Shown piece after piece: positions 43,991 through 53,612 of a stretch of DNA of 64,000 bases (positions within the stretch are counted from its first letter, which is position 1; each line of letters starts with the position of its first letter). This stretch comes from Turicibacter faecis. Its GTDB lineage: Bacteria > Bacillota_I > Bacilli_A > MOL361 > Turicibacteraceae. The stretch is from assembly GCF_037076425.1 (NCBI RefSeq), contig NZ_AP028127.1, positions 588,001 through 652,000 on the forward strand, read 5' to 3'. Both the position numbers and the translations under genes were made by a program. Below the pieces are notes generated by a model. It saw nothing but the letters and a program-made list of their open reading frames with translations. It did no database searches and was not told the DNA's origin.

Positions 43991-45412
43991 GTGAAAGTTG
44001 CATTTGTCTCGTCAGAAGTTTATCCATTTATTAAAACAGGGGGGCTAGCCGATGTGGCATACGCCCTTCCAAAAGCATTAGCCAAACAAGGTCATGATGT
44101 TTGTGTGATTTTGCCGGGCTATAAACAAATCCCAGAAGGGTTATTAAAAGGGGCCTATTGGGTGACGAATGTTGAAGTCATGGGGAAAATGTTCTGGATT
44201 AACTGTGTTGAATTAGAGGGAATCAAATATTATTTAATGTTTGAACCTTTATTTTCAAATCGTGATTCTATCTATGATTGTCCGGACCGTGATTACCAAT
44301 TTGCAATGTTCTGTGAGGTTACGTTAAGGTTATTGAAAAATATTAACTTCCAGCCAGATATTATTCATACAAATGATTGGCAAACAGGATTGATTCCATT
44401 CTTTATGAATCAACGCTATTATGCGGATCCATTTTACTATAATACAAAAACGGTCTATACCATTCATAACTTACGATTCCAAGGTCAATTTTCATCGCAT
44501 GCTGTTCGCCATCTAGGCTATCGTTTTGATGATATTCAAATTAACTACATGCAGTTAGGAATCCAGTATGCGAATAAGGTAACAACGGTTAGCGAAACGT
44601 ATGCGAAAGAAATTCTAACTGATTTTTATGGAGAGAATCTAAATCATATTTTAAAAATGCGTCAAGCGGATTTAACAGGAATTGTTAATGGAATTGATGT
44701 GGATTTATTTAATCCAGAAACGGATCCGGCATTAGTTTCTCCATATACCGTTGAAACGCTTGAATTAAAGGCTAAAAATAAAGAAGAGTTACAACAGCGC
44801 TTTAATTTAGAAGTAAATCCTGATATTCCATTAATCGGTATTATCACTCGATTAGACTCACAAAAAGGGCTTGATTTAATCACACACATTTTAGAAGAGC
44901 ACTTAATTTATGATCGCGTACAGTTTTTCTTACTTGGATCAGGGGAAGCGAAATACGAACAATATTTCCAATGGATTCGCGATAAATACCCAAATCAAGT
45001 TGGAATCTATTTAGGATATAACGGAGAGCTTGCTAATTTAGTTTATGGAGCAAGCGATATGTTCTTAATGCCGTCATTATATGAGCCATGTGGATTATCA
45101 CAATTAATTTCACTCCGTTACGGAACGGTTCCGATTGTACGTGAAACGGGAGGATTAAACGATACGGTTCATTCGTACAACGAAGAAACAATCGAAGGAA
45201 ACGGATTTAGTTTTACAAATTACAATGCACACGATATGCTACACACACTTCGCCGCGCGGTAAATTATTATCGTCAAGATAAAGATGTTTGGCGCCAATT
45301 GATGGTTGCAGGGATGACAGGAGATTATTCTTGGGAAAATTCGGCCCAACGCTATGTTGAATTATATCAATCAATGATGGATCAACCATTAGAAAGCATA
45401 AAAGCAAGCTAA
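43991..45412 (+). CDS. glgA: Glycogen synthase (ADP-glucose)
   Basis: GT5 glycosyltransferase of 473 aa that extends alpha-1,4-glucan from ADP-glucose. N-terminal KTGGLADV (ADP-glucose binding, residues 15-22), HTNDWQTGLIPF, and the C-terminal GT-B motifs GIITRLDSQKGLDL and EPCGLSQL. The start is GTG 43991 with AAGGAGG at 43976-43982; an in-frame upstream ATG (43844) lies inside glgC and would add a non-homologous extension. The stop codon sits in the loop of a strong terminator. Confidence 0.95.
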   Translation: MKVAFVSSEVYPFIKTGGLADVAYALPKALAKQGHDVCVILPGYKQIPEGLLKGAYWVTNVEVMGKMFWINCVELEGIKYYLMFEPLFSNRDSIYDCPDRDYQFAMFCEVTLRLLKNINFQPDIIHTNDWQTGLIPFFMNQRYYADPFYYNTKTVYTIHNLRFQGQFSSHAVRHLGYRFDDIQINYMQLGIQYANKVTTVSETYAKEILTDFYGENLNHILKMRQADLTGIVNGIDVDLFNPETDPALVSPYTVETLELKAKNKEELQQRFNLEVNPDIPLIGIITRLDSQKGLDLITHILEEHLIYDRVQFFLLGSGEAKYEQYFQWIRDKYPNQVGIYLGYNGELANLVYGASDMFLMPSLYEPCGLSQLISLRYGTVPIVRETGGLNDTVHSYNEETIEGNGFSFTNYNAHDMLHTLRRAVNYYRQDKDVWRQLMVAGMTGDYSWENSAQRYVELYQSMMDQPLESIKAS

Positions 45413-45432
45413 CTTGCTTTTATGCTTTTTTT
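45395..45432 (+). terminator. Terminator overlapping the end of glgA
   Basis: AGCATAAAAGCAAG and CTTGCTTTTATGCT form a 14-bp stem with T run. The glgA TAA (45410-45412) is in the loop. Confidence 0.88.
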
Positions 45433-45883
45433 TCTCATATAACCGAGAAATAACCATCGGTTTCAGATAACGATTAATTATCAGCGATGATAAACTGCCA
45501 CGTAGAATGGTTCTAATTTTTGATAAGGTGAGAATTTAATGTATGAGGAGGATTCTCGTTTGTCATTAGGATGGTTGTTATTGTTATCCTGTTGAAGGAA
45601 TGACGCAACGTCAATGGAAGGCCATTTTTGAAAAAGTTAAATTTATGAAAGGCAGTGGGTTATGGGAACAATCTTTTTCTTTGCTTAGAAGGTGTGCGGG
45701 GAAGTAGAGTTTTTTTGAGATTAAAAGAGGGGGGATGTTTAAGGACCCTCTCTTTGTCTTATAATAGGAAATAACGGGAGACATAGAGCGCGTATTTTGA
45801 AAATGTTCGTCATTTTTAATATAGAATATGATAAAATAGCATATATATTTAAATGTCGAATGACTAGGTGAAAAGGTGATAAT
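45413..45883. other. Intergenic region before folE, possible gene remnant
   Basis: About 470 bp. Short frames at 45541-45597 (18 codons behind AAGGTGAG) and about 45600-45707 run one after the other in gene-like codons, which could be a decayed gene. A weak AGAGGG/CCCTCT hairpin is at 45727-45753. A folE promoter candidate is at 45797. Confidence 0.35.
45797..45825 (+). promoter_or_regulatory. Candidate promoter of the folE-aro operon
   Basis: TTGAAA, 17-base spacer, TATAGA, 59 bp before folE. Confidence 0.45.
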
Positions 45884-46447
45884 ATGTCAGTGGATAAAAG
45901 TAAAATTGAAACAGCGGTTAAGATGATTTTAGAAGCAGTTGGAGAGGATCCAAATCGACCAGGAATCATTGACACACCAGCGCGTGTCGCACGTATGTAT
46001 GAAGAAGTTTTCTCAGGGTTACATGAGGATCCGAAAAAACATTTAGAGGTTTATTTTAGTGAGGAATATGATCAATATGTCGTTGTTCAAGATATCGTTT
46101 TCCATTCGATGTGTGAGCATCATTTACTGCCATTTTTCGGACGAGTTCATGTGGCTTATTATCCGGAAAATAATGAGGTTGTTGGATTAAGTAAAATTGC
46201 ACGTGTAACAGACGTCATTTCAAGAAGACCTCAACTTCAAGAACGTATGGGAAAACAGATAGGAGATACAATTGCGAATTCGATTCAATCTAAAGGGGTC
46301 ATGGTAGTCATCGAGGCTGAACATATGTGCATGGTGATGCGCGGCATTAAGAAACCTGGTGCAATCACGAAAACTATTTATAGCACTGGAATTTTTAAAG
46401 AAGATTTAGCGATGAGACAGGAAGTGTTAAATTTAATAAAAGGATAA
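45884..46447 (+). CDS. folE: GTP cyclohydrolase I
   Basis: Converts GTP to 7,8-dihydroneopterin triphosphate, the first step of folate synthesis; 187 aa. Zn ligands are in MCEHHLLPFFGR near residue 75, with the catalytic region ARVTDVISRRPQLQERM near 106 and a third Zn Cys in EHMCMVMRG. AAAGGTG precedes the ATG. It heads an operon with aroC (11 bp downstream), pairing folate and chorismate synthesis; chorismate is itself the p-aminobenzoate precursor for folate. Confidence 0.94.
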   Translation: MSVDKSKIETAVKMILEAVGEDPNRPGIIDTPARVARMYEEVFSGLHEDPKKHLEVYFSEEYDQYVVVQDIVFHSMCEHHLLPFFGRVHVAYYPENNEVVGLSKIARVTDVISRRPQLQERMGKQIGDTIANSIQSKGVMVVIEAEHMCMVMRGIKKPGAITKTIYSTGIFKEDLAMRQEVLNLIKG

Positions 46448-46458
46448 GGAGGAATAGG

Positions 46459-47610
46459 ATGCGTTATTTATGTAGCGGTGAATCACATGGTCCACAGTTA
46501 ACGGCTATTATTGAAGGGGTTCCTGCGGGGCTTTTGTTAACTGAAGAGATGATTAACAAAGATCTTAAACTCCGTCAACAAGGCTATGGACGTGGCGATC
46601 GAATGAAGATAGAAAGTGACCAAGTGCAGATTACAAGTGGGGTACGCCATGGGATGACACTTGGATCGCCTATTACACTCGTTATAAAGAATAAGGATAA
46701 TAAAAATTGGTCAGAGGTCATGGCTATTGAGCCAATTCCTTCATTAGAATACGACATTAAAAAGGTTCCACGACCTGGACATGCGGATTTAGTAGGGGCG
46801 ATGAAATACGGACACCGTGATTTAAGAAATGTATTAGAGCGTTCCTCAGCCCGTGAGACGGCCATTCGCGTTGCCGTTGGTGCTGTTGCTAAACAAATTT
46901 TAGCGGCGCTAGGAATTGAGGTTCTTTCGCACGTTTTACAAATTGGAAAGGTTTCAATCGGGGAAACGCATTTATCCTTTGACGAAATTAAAGAGGCTAT
47001 TCAAGACTCGCCTGTTCGATGTGTGGACCCGATTGTTTCTGCTAAGATGTGTGCACATATCGATGATGCGAAAAAACAAGGGGATTCAGTAGGAGGAATC
47101 GTTCAGGTTCTCGCTAAAAATGTGCCACCGGCCCTTGGAACCTATGTTCAATTTGATCGTAAGTTAGACGCCAAAATTGCGGCCGCTTTTATCGGGGTTC
47201 AGTCGGTAAAAGGGGTGTATTTTGGTGATGCGATGCTTTCAAGTTCTTCTTTTGGAAGTGAGGTTCATGACCAAATTGCCTATGACCAAGGATTTATACG
47301 AACGAGTAATCACTACGGTGGCTTCGAGGGTGGAATGACTAATGGAATGCCATTGGTTGTCCATGCGATGATTAAACCTATTCCAACGTTATACCAACCC
47401 TTGAATTCGATTCATATAGAAACGAAAAAGGTTGAAAAGAGTATGATTGAGCGATCAGATAGTTGTGTGGTGCCGGCGGCCGGAATTGTCCTAGAATCTG
47501 TGCTTGCGATGGAGTTAGCCCGTGAAATTTTAGAGGAGTTTGGATCAAATCAAATGTCAAACTTAGTAGAGGCGATGAATCGTCATCGTCAAGCGATGAG
47601 GGATTTTTAA
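46459..47610 (+). CDS. aroC: Chorismate synthase
   Basis: FMN-dependent last step to chorismate; 383 aa. Signature segments: CSGESHGPQL at the start, QQGYGRGDRM near residue 37, and RSSARETAIRVAVGAVAK near 128. AAGGAGG precedes the ATG. The stop overlaps the aroB start by one base (TAATG), indicating translational coupling. Confidence 0.95.
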   Translation: MRYLCSGESHGPQLTAIIEGVPAGLLLTEEMINKDLKLRQQGYGRGDRMKIESDQVQITSGVRHGMTLGSPITLVIKNKDNKNWSEVMAIEPIPSLEYDIKKVPRPGHADLVGAMKYGHRDLRNVLERSSARETAIRVAVGAVAKQILAALGIEVLSHVLQIGKVSIGETHLSFDEIKEAIQDSPVRCVDPIVSAKMCAHIDDAKKQGDSVGGIVQVLAKNVPPALGTYVQFDRKLDAKIAAAFIGVQSVKGVYFGDAMLSSSSFGSEVHDQIAYDQGFIRTSNHYGGFEGGMTNGMPLVVHAMIKPIPTLYQPLNSIHIETKKVEKSMIERSDSCVVPAAGIVLESVLAMELAREILEEFGSNQMSNLVEAMNRHRQAMRDF

Positions 47611-48692
47611 TGAAACAATTACAAGTTAAAACGTCATCAAGTGAATATCCCATTTACATTGGGGAAGACTGCCTAAGTGTCCTAGCGCCTTTTTTACAAC
47701 AGGCAACTCAAACGATTGTTGTGACCGATCAAACAGTCTATGATTTACATTATCAAAAGTTATCACACGTATTGCCGGAAAATACGATAACTTATATTAT
47801 TACTCCCGGGGAAAGCTCAAAAAGCTTTGATTGTTATCATCAGATTCAGACGTTCCTTATCGAAAGTCAAGTCGATCGTCAAGCCTGTTTACTTGCCTTC
47901 GGTGGGGGCGTTGTGGGCGATTTAGCTGGATTTGTTGCCGCGACTTATATGAGAGGGATAGATTTTATTCAAATTCCAACGACATTACTGGCCCATGATA
48001 GTGCTATTGGAGGGAAGGTCGCTATTAATCATGAATTAGGAAAAAATTTAATTGGCGCTTTTTATCCCCCAAAAGCCGTGGTTTATGATTTGCGTTTTTT
48101 AAGAACACTATCGGAAAAGGAATGGCGATGTGGGTTAGCAGAGATGGTTAAGCATGGATTTATTGCGAATCCCTCTTTACTTCGTCAGTTGCTACAAATT
48201 CAATCGTTAGATGCCCTTTTGGACGAGACTTTTGCCCAGTTATTAATTCAAAGCCTCATGGTGAAAATGGAAATTGTTCAAATGGATGAGTTTGAACAGG
48301 GATGTCGTGCCTATCTAAATTTTGGTCATACATTTGGACATGCCATTGAATTAGATGAAAAGGAACTTTCCCATGGAGAGGCCGTTGCGATTGGTATCTT
48401 ATTTTCGCTTTACTTAAGTGAACATATTTTTGGTATTGATTTAGCTATCGGTCAATATTTGACCTATTTAAAACGACTGCATTTCCCACTTCCGTTTAAC
48501 GTCGATCATGCTAAACGGTATTTAGGGTACATGATGCATGATAAAAAAAATCAACGAAAACAGGTGCGCTTCGTCTTGCTAAATCAACTAGCTAAACCCG
48601 AGTTGGTTTCATTTTCGATAGCGGGGCTTGAAACGTTACTTAAACAATTTCTTAGCGAATTCACGACGAAGGAGGAGCGTGTATGTCACTAA
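47610..48692 (+). CDS. aroB: 3-dehydroquinate synthase
   Basis: NAD-dependent cyclisation of DAHP to 3-dehydroquinate; 360 aa. GGGVVGDLAGFVAATYMRG near residue 98, the metal-binding HDSAIGGKVAINH and NFGHTFGHAIE region carry the active-site Lys, Glu and His. It overlaps aroC by one base and aroA by 10. Confidence 0.95.
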   Translation: MKQLQVKTSSSEYPIYIGEDCLSVLAPFLQQATQTIVVTDQTVYDLHYQKLSHVLPENTITYIITPGESSKSFDCYHQIQTFLIESQVDRQACLLAFGGGVVGDLAGFVAATYMRGIDFIQIPTTLLAHDSAIGGKVAINHELGKNLIGAFYPPKAVVYDLRFLRTLSEKEWRCGLAEMVKHGFIANPSLLRQLLQIQSLDALLDETFAQLLIQSLMVKMEIVQMDEFEQGCRAYLNFGHTFGHAIELDEKELSHGEAVAIGILFSLYLSEHIFGIDLAIGQYLTYLKRLHFPLPFNVDHAKRYLGYMMHDKKNQRKQVRFVLLNQLAKPELVSFSIAGLETLLKQFLSEFTTKEERVCH

Positions 48693-49954
48693 AAGGAAGT
48701 TTAACGGTAGCTTCAGATAAGTCGATTACTCATCGTGCTATTATATTTAGTAGCCTTTCAAAGGGAACAACCCAGATTTATAACCCACTTCTTGGGGAAG
48801 ATTGTCTAAGTACACTTGAAATATTTAAAAGCTTTGGCGTTAAATCTCACATTGAGAATAACTGTTTAACGATTACGAGTCCGGGAATCGACTCCTTTGA
48901 GATTGAGTCTCCAGTTTTAGATGCTAAAAATTCCGGGACGACAGCGCGCCTATTAATGGGCGTGTTTCCTTATTTGAAAAAACCGGTGACATTAATCGGG
49001 GATGACTCTTTATCAAGGCGGCCAATGAGACGGGTAGTGACCCCGCTTTCTCAAATGGGAGCGCGCATTGAATTAAAGGAGGAAGCAACGCTTCCGGCTC
49101 ATATCTTTCCAAGTCACTTAAGTGGTATCTCGTATGTATTACCTGTTGCTAGCGCACAAGTTAAATCGGCGGTGATGTTAGCGGGGATGTTAGCAAAGGG
49201 AAGAACAACGATTAGTGAACCGATTCCCACGAGAGATCACACCGAAAAGATGTTTGAAGATTTTAAAATTCACTATCAAAAGCTCAATCGAGTGATTACG
49301 ATTGAGGGCCCTCAAATGCCCCAAACACCTGGAGAAGTTTTTGTACCTGGAGATATTTCTTCTGCGGCCTTTTTTATAGTTGCCGCACTGATTGTTCCTG
49401 GAAGTGAAATTATCATAAATAATGTGGGAATTAATGAAACGAGATCCGGGATTATTGACGTTATTCAGTCGATGGGAGGAAATTTGACCCTTCTTAACCC
49501 ACGTTATTTTGGAGGCGAGCCTGTAGCTGATTTAAAGGTAGAGTATACGCCTCGTCTAACGGCAACGGTTATTGAGGGAGAGTTGATTCCACGCTTAATT
49601 GATGAAATTCCTATCTTAGCCTTGCTTGCAACTAGAGCGGTTGGAACAACAGTCATTAAGGATGCTGAGGAGTTAAAGGTTAAAGAAACGAATCGTATCG
49701 ATGTAACTGTTCAGCAATTGTCATCGATAGGAGCTAAGATTAAGGCGACAGAAGACGGAATGATTATTGAGGGAAATCCTATGGAGGATTTTTGCGAGGC
49801 TAAGGTATCTAGCCATAAAGATCATCGTATTGCGATGATGCTTTGCGTCGCTTCACTCTTATTAGAAAAACCATTAGTTATTGAAGATGTTGAGTCTATG
49901 AATATATCTTATCCGGACTTTTTACAACATTTACAAGCGTTATCAGAAAATTAG
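48683..49954 (+). CDS. aroA: 3-phosphoshikimate 1-carboxyvinyltransferase (EPSP synthase)
   Basis: Transfers enolpyruvyl from PEP to shikimate-3-phosphate; 423 aa. VASDKSITHRAIIFSSL near residue 9, the PEP-binding NSGTTARLLMG near 87, RPMRRV near 112 and a C-terminal KVKETNRID / DHRIAMM pair are present. AAGGAGGAG precedes the ATG. Shikimate kinase (aroK) and DAHP synthase are not in this cluster. The TPR gene follows by 10 bp. Confidence 0.95.
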   Translation: MSLKGSLTVASDKSITHRAIIFSSLSKGTTQIYNPLLGEDCLSTLEIFKSFGVKSHIENNCLTITSPGIDSFEIESPVLDAKNSGTTARLLMGVFPYLKKPVTLIGDDSLSRRPMRRVVTPLSQMGARIELKEEATLPAHIFPSHLSGISYVLPVASAQVKSAVMLAGMLAKGRTTISEPIPTRDHTEKMFEDFKIHYQKLNRVITIEGPQMPQTPGEVFVPGDISSAAFFIVAALIVPGSEIIINNVGINETRSGIIDVIQSMGGNLTLLNPRYFGGEPVADLKVEYTPRLTATVIEGELIPRLIDEIPILALLATRAVGTTVIKDAEELKVKETNRIDVTVQQLSSIGAKIKATEDGMIIEGNPMEDFCEAKVSSHKDHRIAMMLCVASLLLEKPLVIEDVESMNISYPDFLQHLQALSEN

Positions 49955-49964
49955 AGGTGTTAAA

Positions 49965-51215
49965 ATGGCAATTGAATATTTTATTGAAAAATACGAACAA
50001 GGACAATTAACAGAGGATATCATTGAGAAAATGCAACATTTTGCATTTGATGCAACGGACGATGAAATTTTTATTATTGCACAAATTTTTGCTGCTATTT
50101 CTCATGTTTCAAAGGCCATTGAACTCGTTGAACCGTTGCTCGCTAAATATCCTAATGAGGTGAACTTAAAAACCTTTTTAGCCGACTTATATTTAGACTT
50201 AGCAGAAGATGAAAAAGCGTTAGAGCTTTTATCTGGAAGCGACGAAGAAACAAATGTTAGTGTATTATTATTAGAGGCCGACATGTATATCGCTCAGGGA
50301 CTATTTGAAGTTGCTGAAGATAAATTAAAAAAGGCGCTTGCCCTAGAACCTAAGAATGATTTAATTCACTTAGCGTATGCTGAATTTTACTATCATATTG
50401 GGGCTTTTGAACAAGCGTTAGATTTATACTTAGATTTGATTGAATGTGCCTTAAATGCAGAGGTTAACGTCTATGATCGATTAGCAACATGTTATAGTCA
50501 TATCGGTGAGTTTGAACAGGCACTTCAACAATTTAACTTATCAGAAAAGTACTTTGGAAAATTAAATACAGATCAATTATTTAACAAAGGGTTTCTTGCG
50601 TATCAAGTAGGGGACTATTCATTAGCTAAGCGCACGTTTAATGAGCTCAAAGAACTTGATCCTAGCTATGACACGATTTACCCATTACTCGGTAAGATAT
50701 ATTTAAAGGAAGAAGAGGCGAATCGGGCCCTTGAAGTGATTCAGGAGGGAATTAAACATAATGAGTTTAATGCCGAACTCTACTTTTTAAAAGGAGAAGC
50801 GCTTGAACAATTAAAGGATTTAGAAGGAGCGCGTGATGCGTACTATGAAACATTAAATTTAGATCCTGAAGATGTCGAGGCTGCTTTAAGAGGAAATCGT
50901 ATCTGTTTAGCCCTTCACGACTATGAGGAAGTGGTCCATAATGTTCACCATTATGAGGAAAATGGACTATTTGATGATCATTTTGAATGGGATTTAGCTA
51001 TCGCCTTTTTAGAGTTAGAAGACTATGATCAAGCGGCGGCTTCTTTTGAAAAGGCATGGATGAATTATAAGGACAATCCTGACTTTTTATTCGATTATGC
51101 TCAGTTTTTAATTGAGGAAGGGCGCCAAAGCGAGGCAGTAACTCACTTAGAAACTATTTTACGTTTGGATGCCACATTAGCACCAGCACGAGAGTTATTA
51201 GAGAATTTGATGTAA
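49965..51215 (+). CDS. Tetratricopeptide-repeat protein (YpiA-like)
   Basis: A 416-aa protein made of about ten TPR-type helix pairs (for example ALALEPKNDLIHLAYAEFY and YYETLNLDPEDVEAAL), acidic, without signal or catalytic motif. In Bacillus a TPR protein, YpiA, also follows aroA, so position and content agree with that family. Its role is unknown, probably protein-protein scaffolding. GAGGTG precedes the ATG. It closes the folE-aro operon. Confidence 0.82.
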   Translation: MAIEYFIEKYEQGQLTEDIIEKMQHFAFDATDDEIFIIAQIFAAISHVSKAIELVEPLLAKYPNEVNLKTFLADLYLDLAEDEKALELLSGSDEETNVSVLLLEADMYIAQGLFEVAEDKLKKALALEPKNDLIHLAYAEFYYHIGAFEQALDLYLDLIECALNAEVNVYDRLATCYSHIGEFEQALQQFNLSEKYFGKLNTDQLFNKGFLAYQVGDYSLAKRTFNELKELDPSYDTIYPLLGKIYLKEEEANRALEVIQEGIKHNEFNAELYFLKGEALEQLKDLEGARDAYYETLNLDPEDVEAALRGNRICLALHDYEEVVHNVHHYEENGLFDDHFEWDLAIAFLELEDYDQAAASFEKAWMNYKDNPDFLFDYAQFLIEEGRQSEAVTHLETILRLDATLAPARELLENLM

Positions 51216-51274
51216 CAATTGTATAAAACTCAAAAAAGATTTCATGGTCTTTAAAGATTAACTTTTAAATGGTG

Positions 51275-51280
51275 TATAAT
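51275..51280 (+). promoter_or_regulatory. Likely -10 of the YugP gene
   Basis: TATAAT 35 bp before the ATG; the -35 is not clear. Confidence 0.4.
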
Positions 51281-51315
51281 AAGTTTAGTGTTAATCGAGT
51301 AGAGGTGATTGAACA

Positions 51316-52044
51316 ATGTTCTTATATTATGGAGGTTATTACGGTGGATACGGGATGGGTTCGCATTCATCGTATTGGATTTATTTATTAATTGCTTTAT
51401 TAGTTCCGATGTTAGCGCAGGCGTATTTATCATCAACATTTAATCAATATTTACGTGTCCGTGCTTCATCTGGGTTAACGGGAGCAGATGTGGCTCGTCG
51501 TATTCTAGATCGTAATGGATTAATGGACGTTCATTTAACAGAAGTTGGAGGACGCCTGAGTGATCATTATGATCCTACACGTAAAACCGTTCGCTTATCT
51601 CATGATATTTACTACGGAACATCGCTTGCAGCCTTAGCGGTAGCGGCCCATGAATGTGGTCATGCGATTCAGCATGCGAATGCCTACGCTCCTTTGCAAT
51701 TCCGTTCGGCAATGTTTCCTATTGTGAATTTTGCTAATAAATTTGGATATTTAGCCATTTTATTAGGATTTATTTTCGGTGGATCTCAATTTCTATTATT
51801 AGGGATTATCCTCGTTGGGATTACCGTCTTATTTCAGTTGGTTACGTTGCCCGTTGAATTTAATGCTTCGGCACGCGCTTTAAACCAGCTTTCAGAGATG
51901 AATATTTTATATAGCGGAGAAGAAAAAGCGGGGGCACGAAAAGTGTTAACGGCAGCAGCATTAACTTATGTTGCAGGAGCAGTGGTGGCCGTTGCGGAGT
52001 TATTACGTTTAATTATGATTTTTAATTCACGTCAAAATGACTAA
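51316..52044 (+). CDS. YugP-family neutral zinc metallopeptidase
   Basis: A 242-aa membrane protein (PF04298). A Tyr/Gly-rich N-terminus is followed by a helix near residues 18-38, then the zinc site HECGH near residue 114 facing the cytosol, and three more helices. Substrate unknown. A GAGGTG site lies upstream of the ATG. It ends in a very strong terminator. Confidence 0.88.
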   Translation: MFLYYGGYYGGYGMGSHSSYWIYLLIALLVPMLAQAYLSSTFNQYLRVRASSGLTGADVARRILDRNGLMDVHLTEVGGRLSDHYDPTRKTVRLSHDIYYGTSLAALAVAAHECGHAIQHANAYAPLQFRSAMFPIVNFANKFGYLAILLGFIFGGSQFLLLGIILVGITVLFQLVTLPVEFNASARALNQLSEMNILYSGEEKAGARKVLTAAALTYVAGAVVAVAELLRLIMIFNSRQND

Positions 52045-52081
52045 AAAAAGGAGATTGACTTAATAGTCAATCTCCTTTTTT
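52044..52081 (+). terminator. Terminator after the YugP gene
   Basis: AAAAAAGGAGATTGACT and AGTCAATCTCCTTTTTT around TAAT; starts at the stop codon. Confidence 0.9.
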
Positions 52082-52103
52082 CGTATTCATTCCTGAAAAT
52101 ATA

Positions 52104-52139
52104 AAAAAAGACATCATTAGGGGGAGGATGTCTTTTTTT
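52104..52139. terminator. Second hairpin terminator
   Basis: AAAAAAGACATC and GATGTCTTTTTTT stem. Confidence 0.75.
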
Positions 52140-52316
52140 AAAGTAGCATATTTTATAGAAACAGAAGAAGAATGGAATTCTTCTTTTGGAATGATTTAAT
52201 TATATCACATATTTTATTAAAATCAAACATTTTTCACCATTTTTTGATAAAATATGTCGATTTTTATCTTAATTGTAATGGAATGATCTTAAAATTAGGT
52301 GAAATGGATAACTTAA

Positions 52317-53027
52317 TCAGATGACTATCTGACTGAATTGATGATGTGTTAACAAATAAACATCTGATGTGATGAAGGCGGGGGACTTAACCGCTGTTAA
52401 ATGATGATGTTTTAAGAAATAAACGGTCGTATAACAAAATTTGTTTTTAAACCGAACATAGCGCTTTTCATAGGATATAATTTCGATATATTTGGTGTCG
52501 TGTTTATCGATGATGGGAATCAACTCTTTTTTAATCATCATTCCTTCAAGAAATTCATTCTCATTTTCTTGTTCTGGTTCAAGTTGCTGAATGTAACAAT
52601 TAGATCCTTCAATTGATTTAACATTTTGCCGCATCTCGCCAATAAAAGATTCATGGGTTTGGATGAGATCATAAAGAGAAAGATAGTCACAATTGGCCCT
52701 TTGAAATAAAAGGGCGGGAGGATCCTCATAATTACCATTGACATTAAACTCTAGCATGCCGTAATGGATCATCCGTCCGAATGTAACCTTTTGATCGATA
52801 GCCATTCCATTCTCTAAAATAAGATACTTCTTCATCATAAAGTTAGCGGGCGAATCTTTTATTTCGATTTTTTGAGTGATAAATTCGAAAATACCAATCA
52901 TGTTGGATTCTAGTAATAACGTTTTACAGTGATCGCATTCTGAGACAGTGAGCATAAAGGAATGCCCCTCAAATTCAGGGGAATCCGATGCCCGCGTCAC
53001 AAACGGGGTATTTAAAATTTGTTGCAT
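52317..53027 (-). CDS. Hypothetical protein with one CxxC, 236 aa
   Basis: I do not recognise the family. Soluble and mixed-charge, with a CDHC motif near residue 31, possibly a CpXC-like half zinc site, a hydrophilic acidic patch near 170 (EPEQENENEF) and a His-rich C-terminus (LKHHHLTAVKSP, LTHHQFS). AAGGAGG is correctly spaced before ATG 53027. It borders the gene-poor strip and the mobile element, but its AT-rich codon use does not clearly mark it as foreign. Confidence 0.55.
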   Translation of the reverse strand: MQQILNTPFVTRASDSPEFEGHSFMLTVSECDHCKTLLLESNMIGIFEFITQKIEIKDSPANFMMKKYLILENGMAIDQKVTFGRMIHYGMLEFNVNGNYEDPPALLFQRANCDYLSLYDLIQTHESFIGEMRQNVKSIEGSNCYIQQLEPEQENENEFLEGMMIKKELIPIIDKHDTKYIEIISYEKRYVRFKNKFCYTTVYFLKHHHLTAVKSPAFITSDVYLLTHHQFSQIVI

Positions 53028-53127
53028 CTAAGGAACCTCCTTATTTATTCTCTTTTAAATGGATTAGAATGATCTATTAATAGCATAATGGGGGTCCTTT
53101 TAAAAGAGGGGGCTAGAATAAAAATTA

Positions 53128-53166
53128 AAAAACAACTGGTTTCAGGGAAGAAAATCCAGTTGTTTA
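53128..53166 (-). terminator. Minus-strand hairpin terminator
   Basis: AAACAACTGG and CCAGTTGTTT stem followed on the minus strand by TTTAATTTTT. It faces a 27-codon minus frame (53187-53270), so something on that strand may be or have been transcribed. Confidence 0.6.
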
Positions 53167-53186
53167 ATGAAAGATATTATTTTTTA

Positions 53187-53274
53187 TTAAAGAAGGAGTT
53201 TTGGTGGAAGTTTCTCAAACTCAATAAGTGGAGAATCTAGGATGTCAATCAACGAAGTTGTTGTCTCCACTTAT
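53187..53274 (-). other. Possible gene remnant with an 11-bp inverted repeat
   Basis: ATAAGTGGAGA (53224-53234) and TCTCCACTTAT (53264-53274) are perfect inverted arms around an inner CAAC/GTTG hairpin. The same DNA encodes a minus frame from GTG 53270 to 53187 (SLIDILDSPLIEFEKLPP in the middle) without a ribosome site, ended by the terminator at 53128. It could be a truncated gene or an unrecognised small RNA. Confidence 0.25.
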
Positions 53275-53370
53275 AGGGAGTTAATTATTCTGTTCTATCT
53301 AGCTGCTTTCCCTACACTTAAGTTATGGACTAATTAATCAATTTTTATTCAGTCCTTCATTAAAATTTAT

Positions 53371-53403
53371 AAAAAAAACGTTCGGGGGGACGAACGTTTT
53401 TTT
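53371..53403. terminator. CGTTC-type hairpin terminator, copy 1
   Basis: A run of A, CGTTCG and CGAACG around a G-rich loop, then a run of T. One of three similar hairpins (53371, 53549, 54704). Confidence 0.75.
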
Positions 53404-53416
53404 AGGAGAGAGTAAT

Positions 53417-53505
53417 ATGAAGTTTTTAGGGGGGGAGTAAGTTTAAAACTTACCCTTATAATATGGACAATAATCAAAAAAATATTCAGACAAATAAAGA
53501 AATAA
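53417..53505 (+). pseudogene. Tiny hydrophobic peptide gene, out of frame at a G7 run
   Basis: ATG 53417 has AGGAGAG 7 bases upstream. As written it stops after MKFLGGE. Adding one G (or removing two) at the seven-G run 53429-53435 opens a frame to 53505: after MKFLGG the sequence becomes VSLKLTLIIWTIIKKIFRQ and a basic end. This restored product matches the neighbour at 53613, so it is either decayed, phase-variable at the G run, or a sequencing error. It resembles the hydrophobic, basic-tailed type I toxins or holin-like peptides in size only. Confidence 0.4.
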
Positions 53506-53548
53506 AAAAAATATTCAAAAGGGTTAGAAAATCAAAACTCCTTAAATT

Positions 53549-53583
53549 GAAAAAGCGTTCATGGGGGGGATGAACGCTTTTTC
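53549..53583. terminator. CGTTC-type hairpin terminator, copy 2
   Basis: GAAAAAGCGTTCAT and ATGAACGCTTTTTC around a seven-G loop. Confidence 0.75.
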
Positions 53584-53612
53584 AAATTTAATAAATTTAG
53601 GAAGAGTTATAT

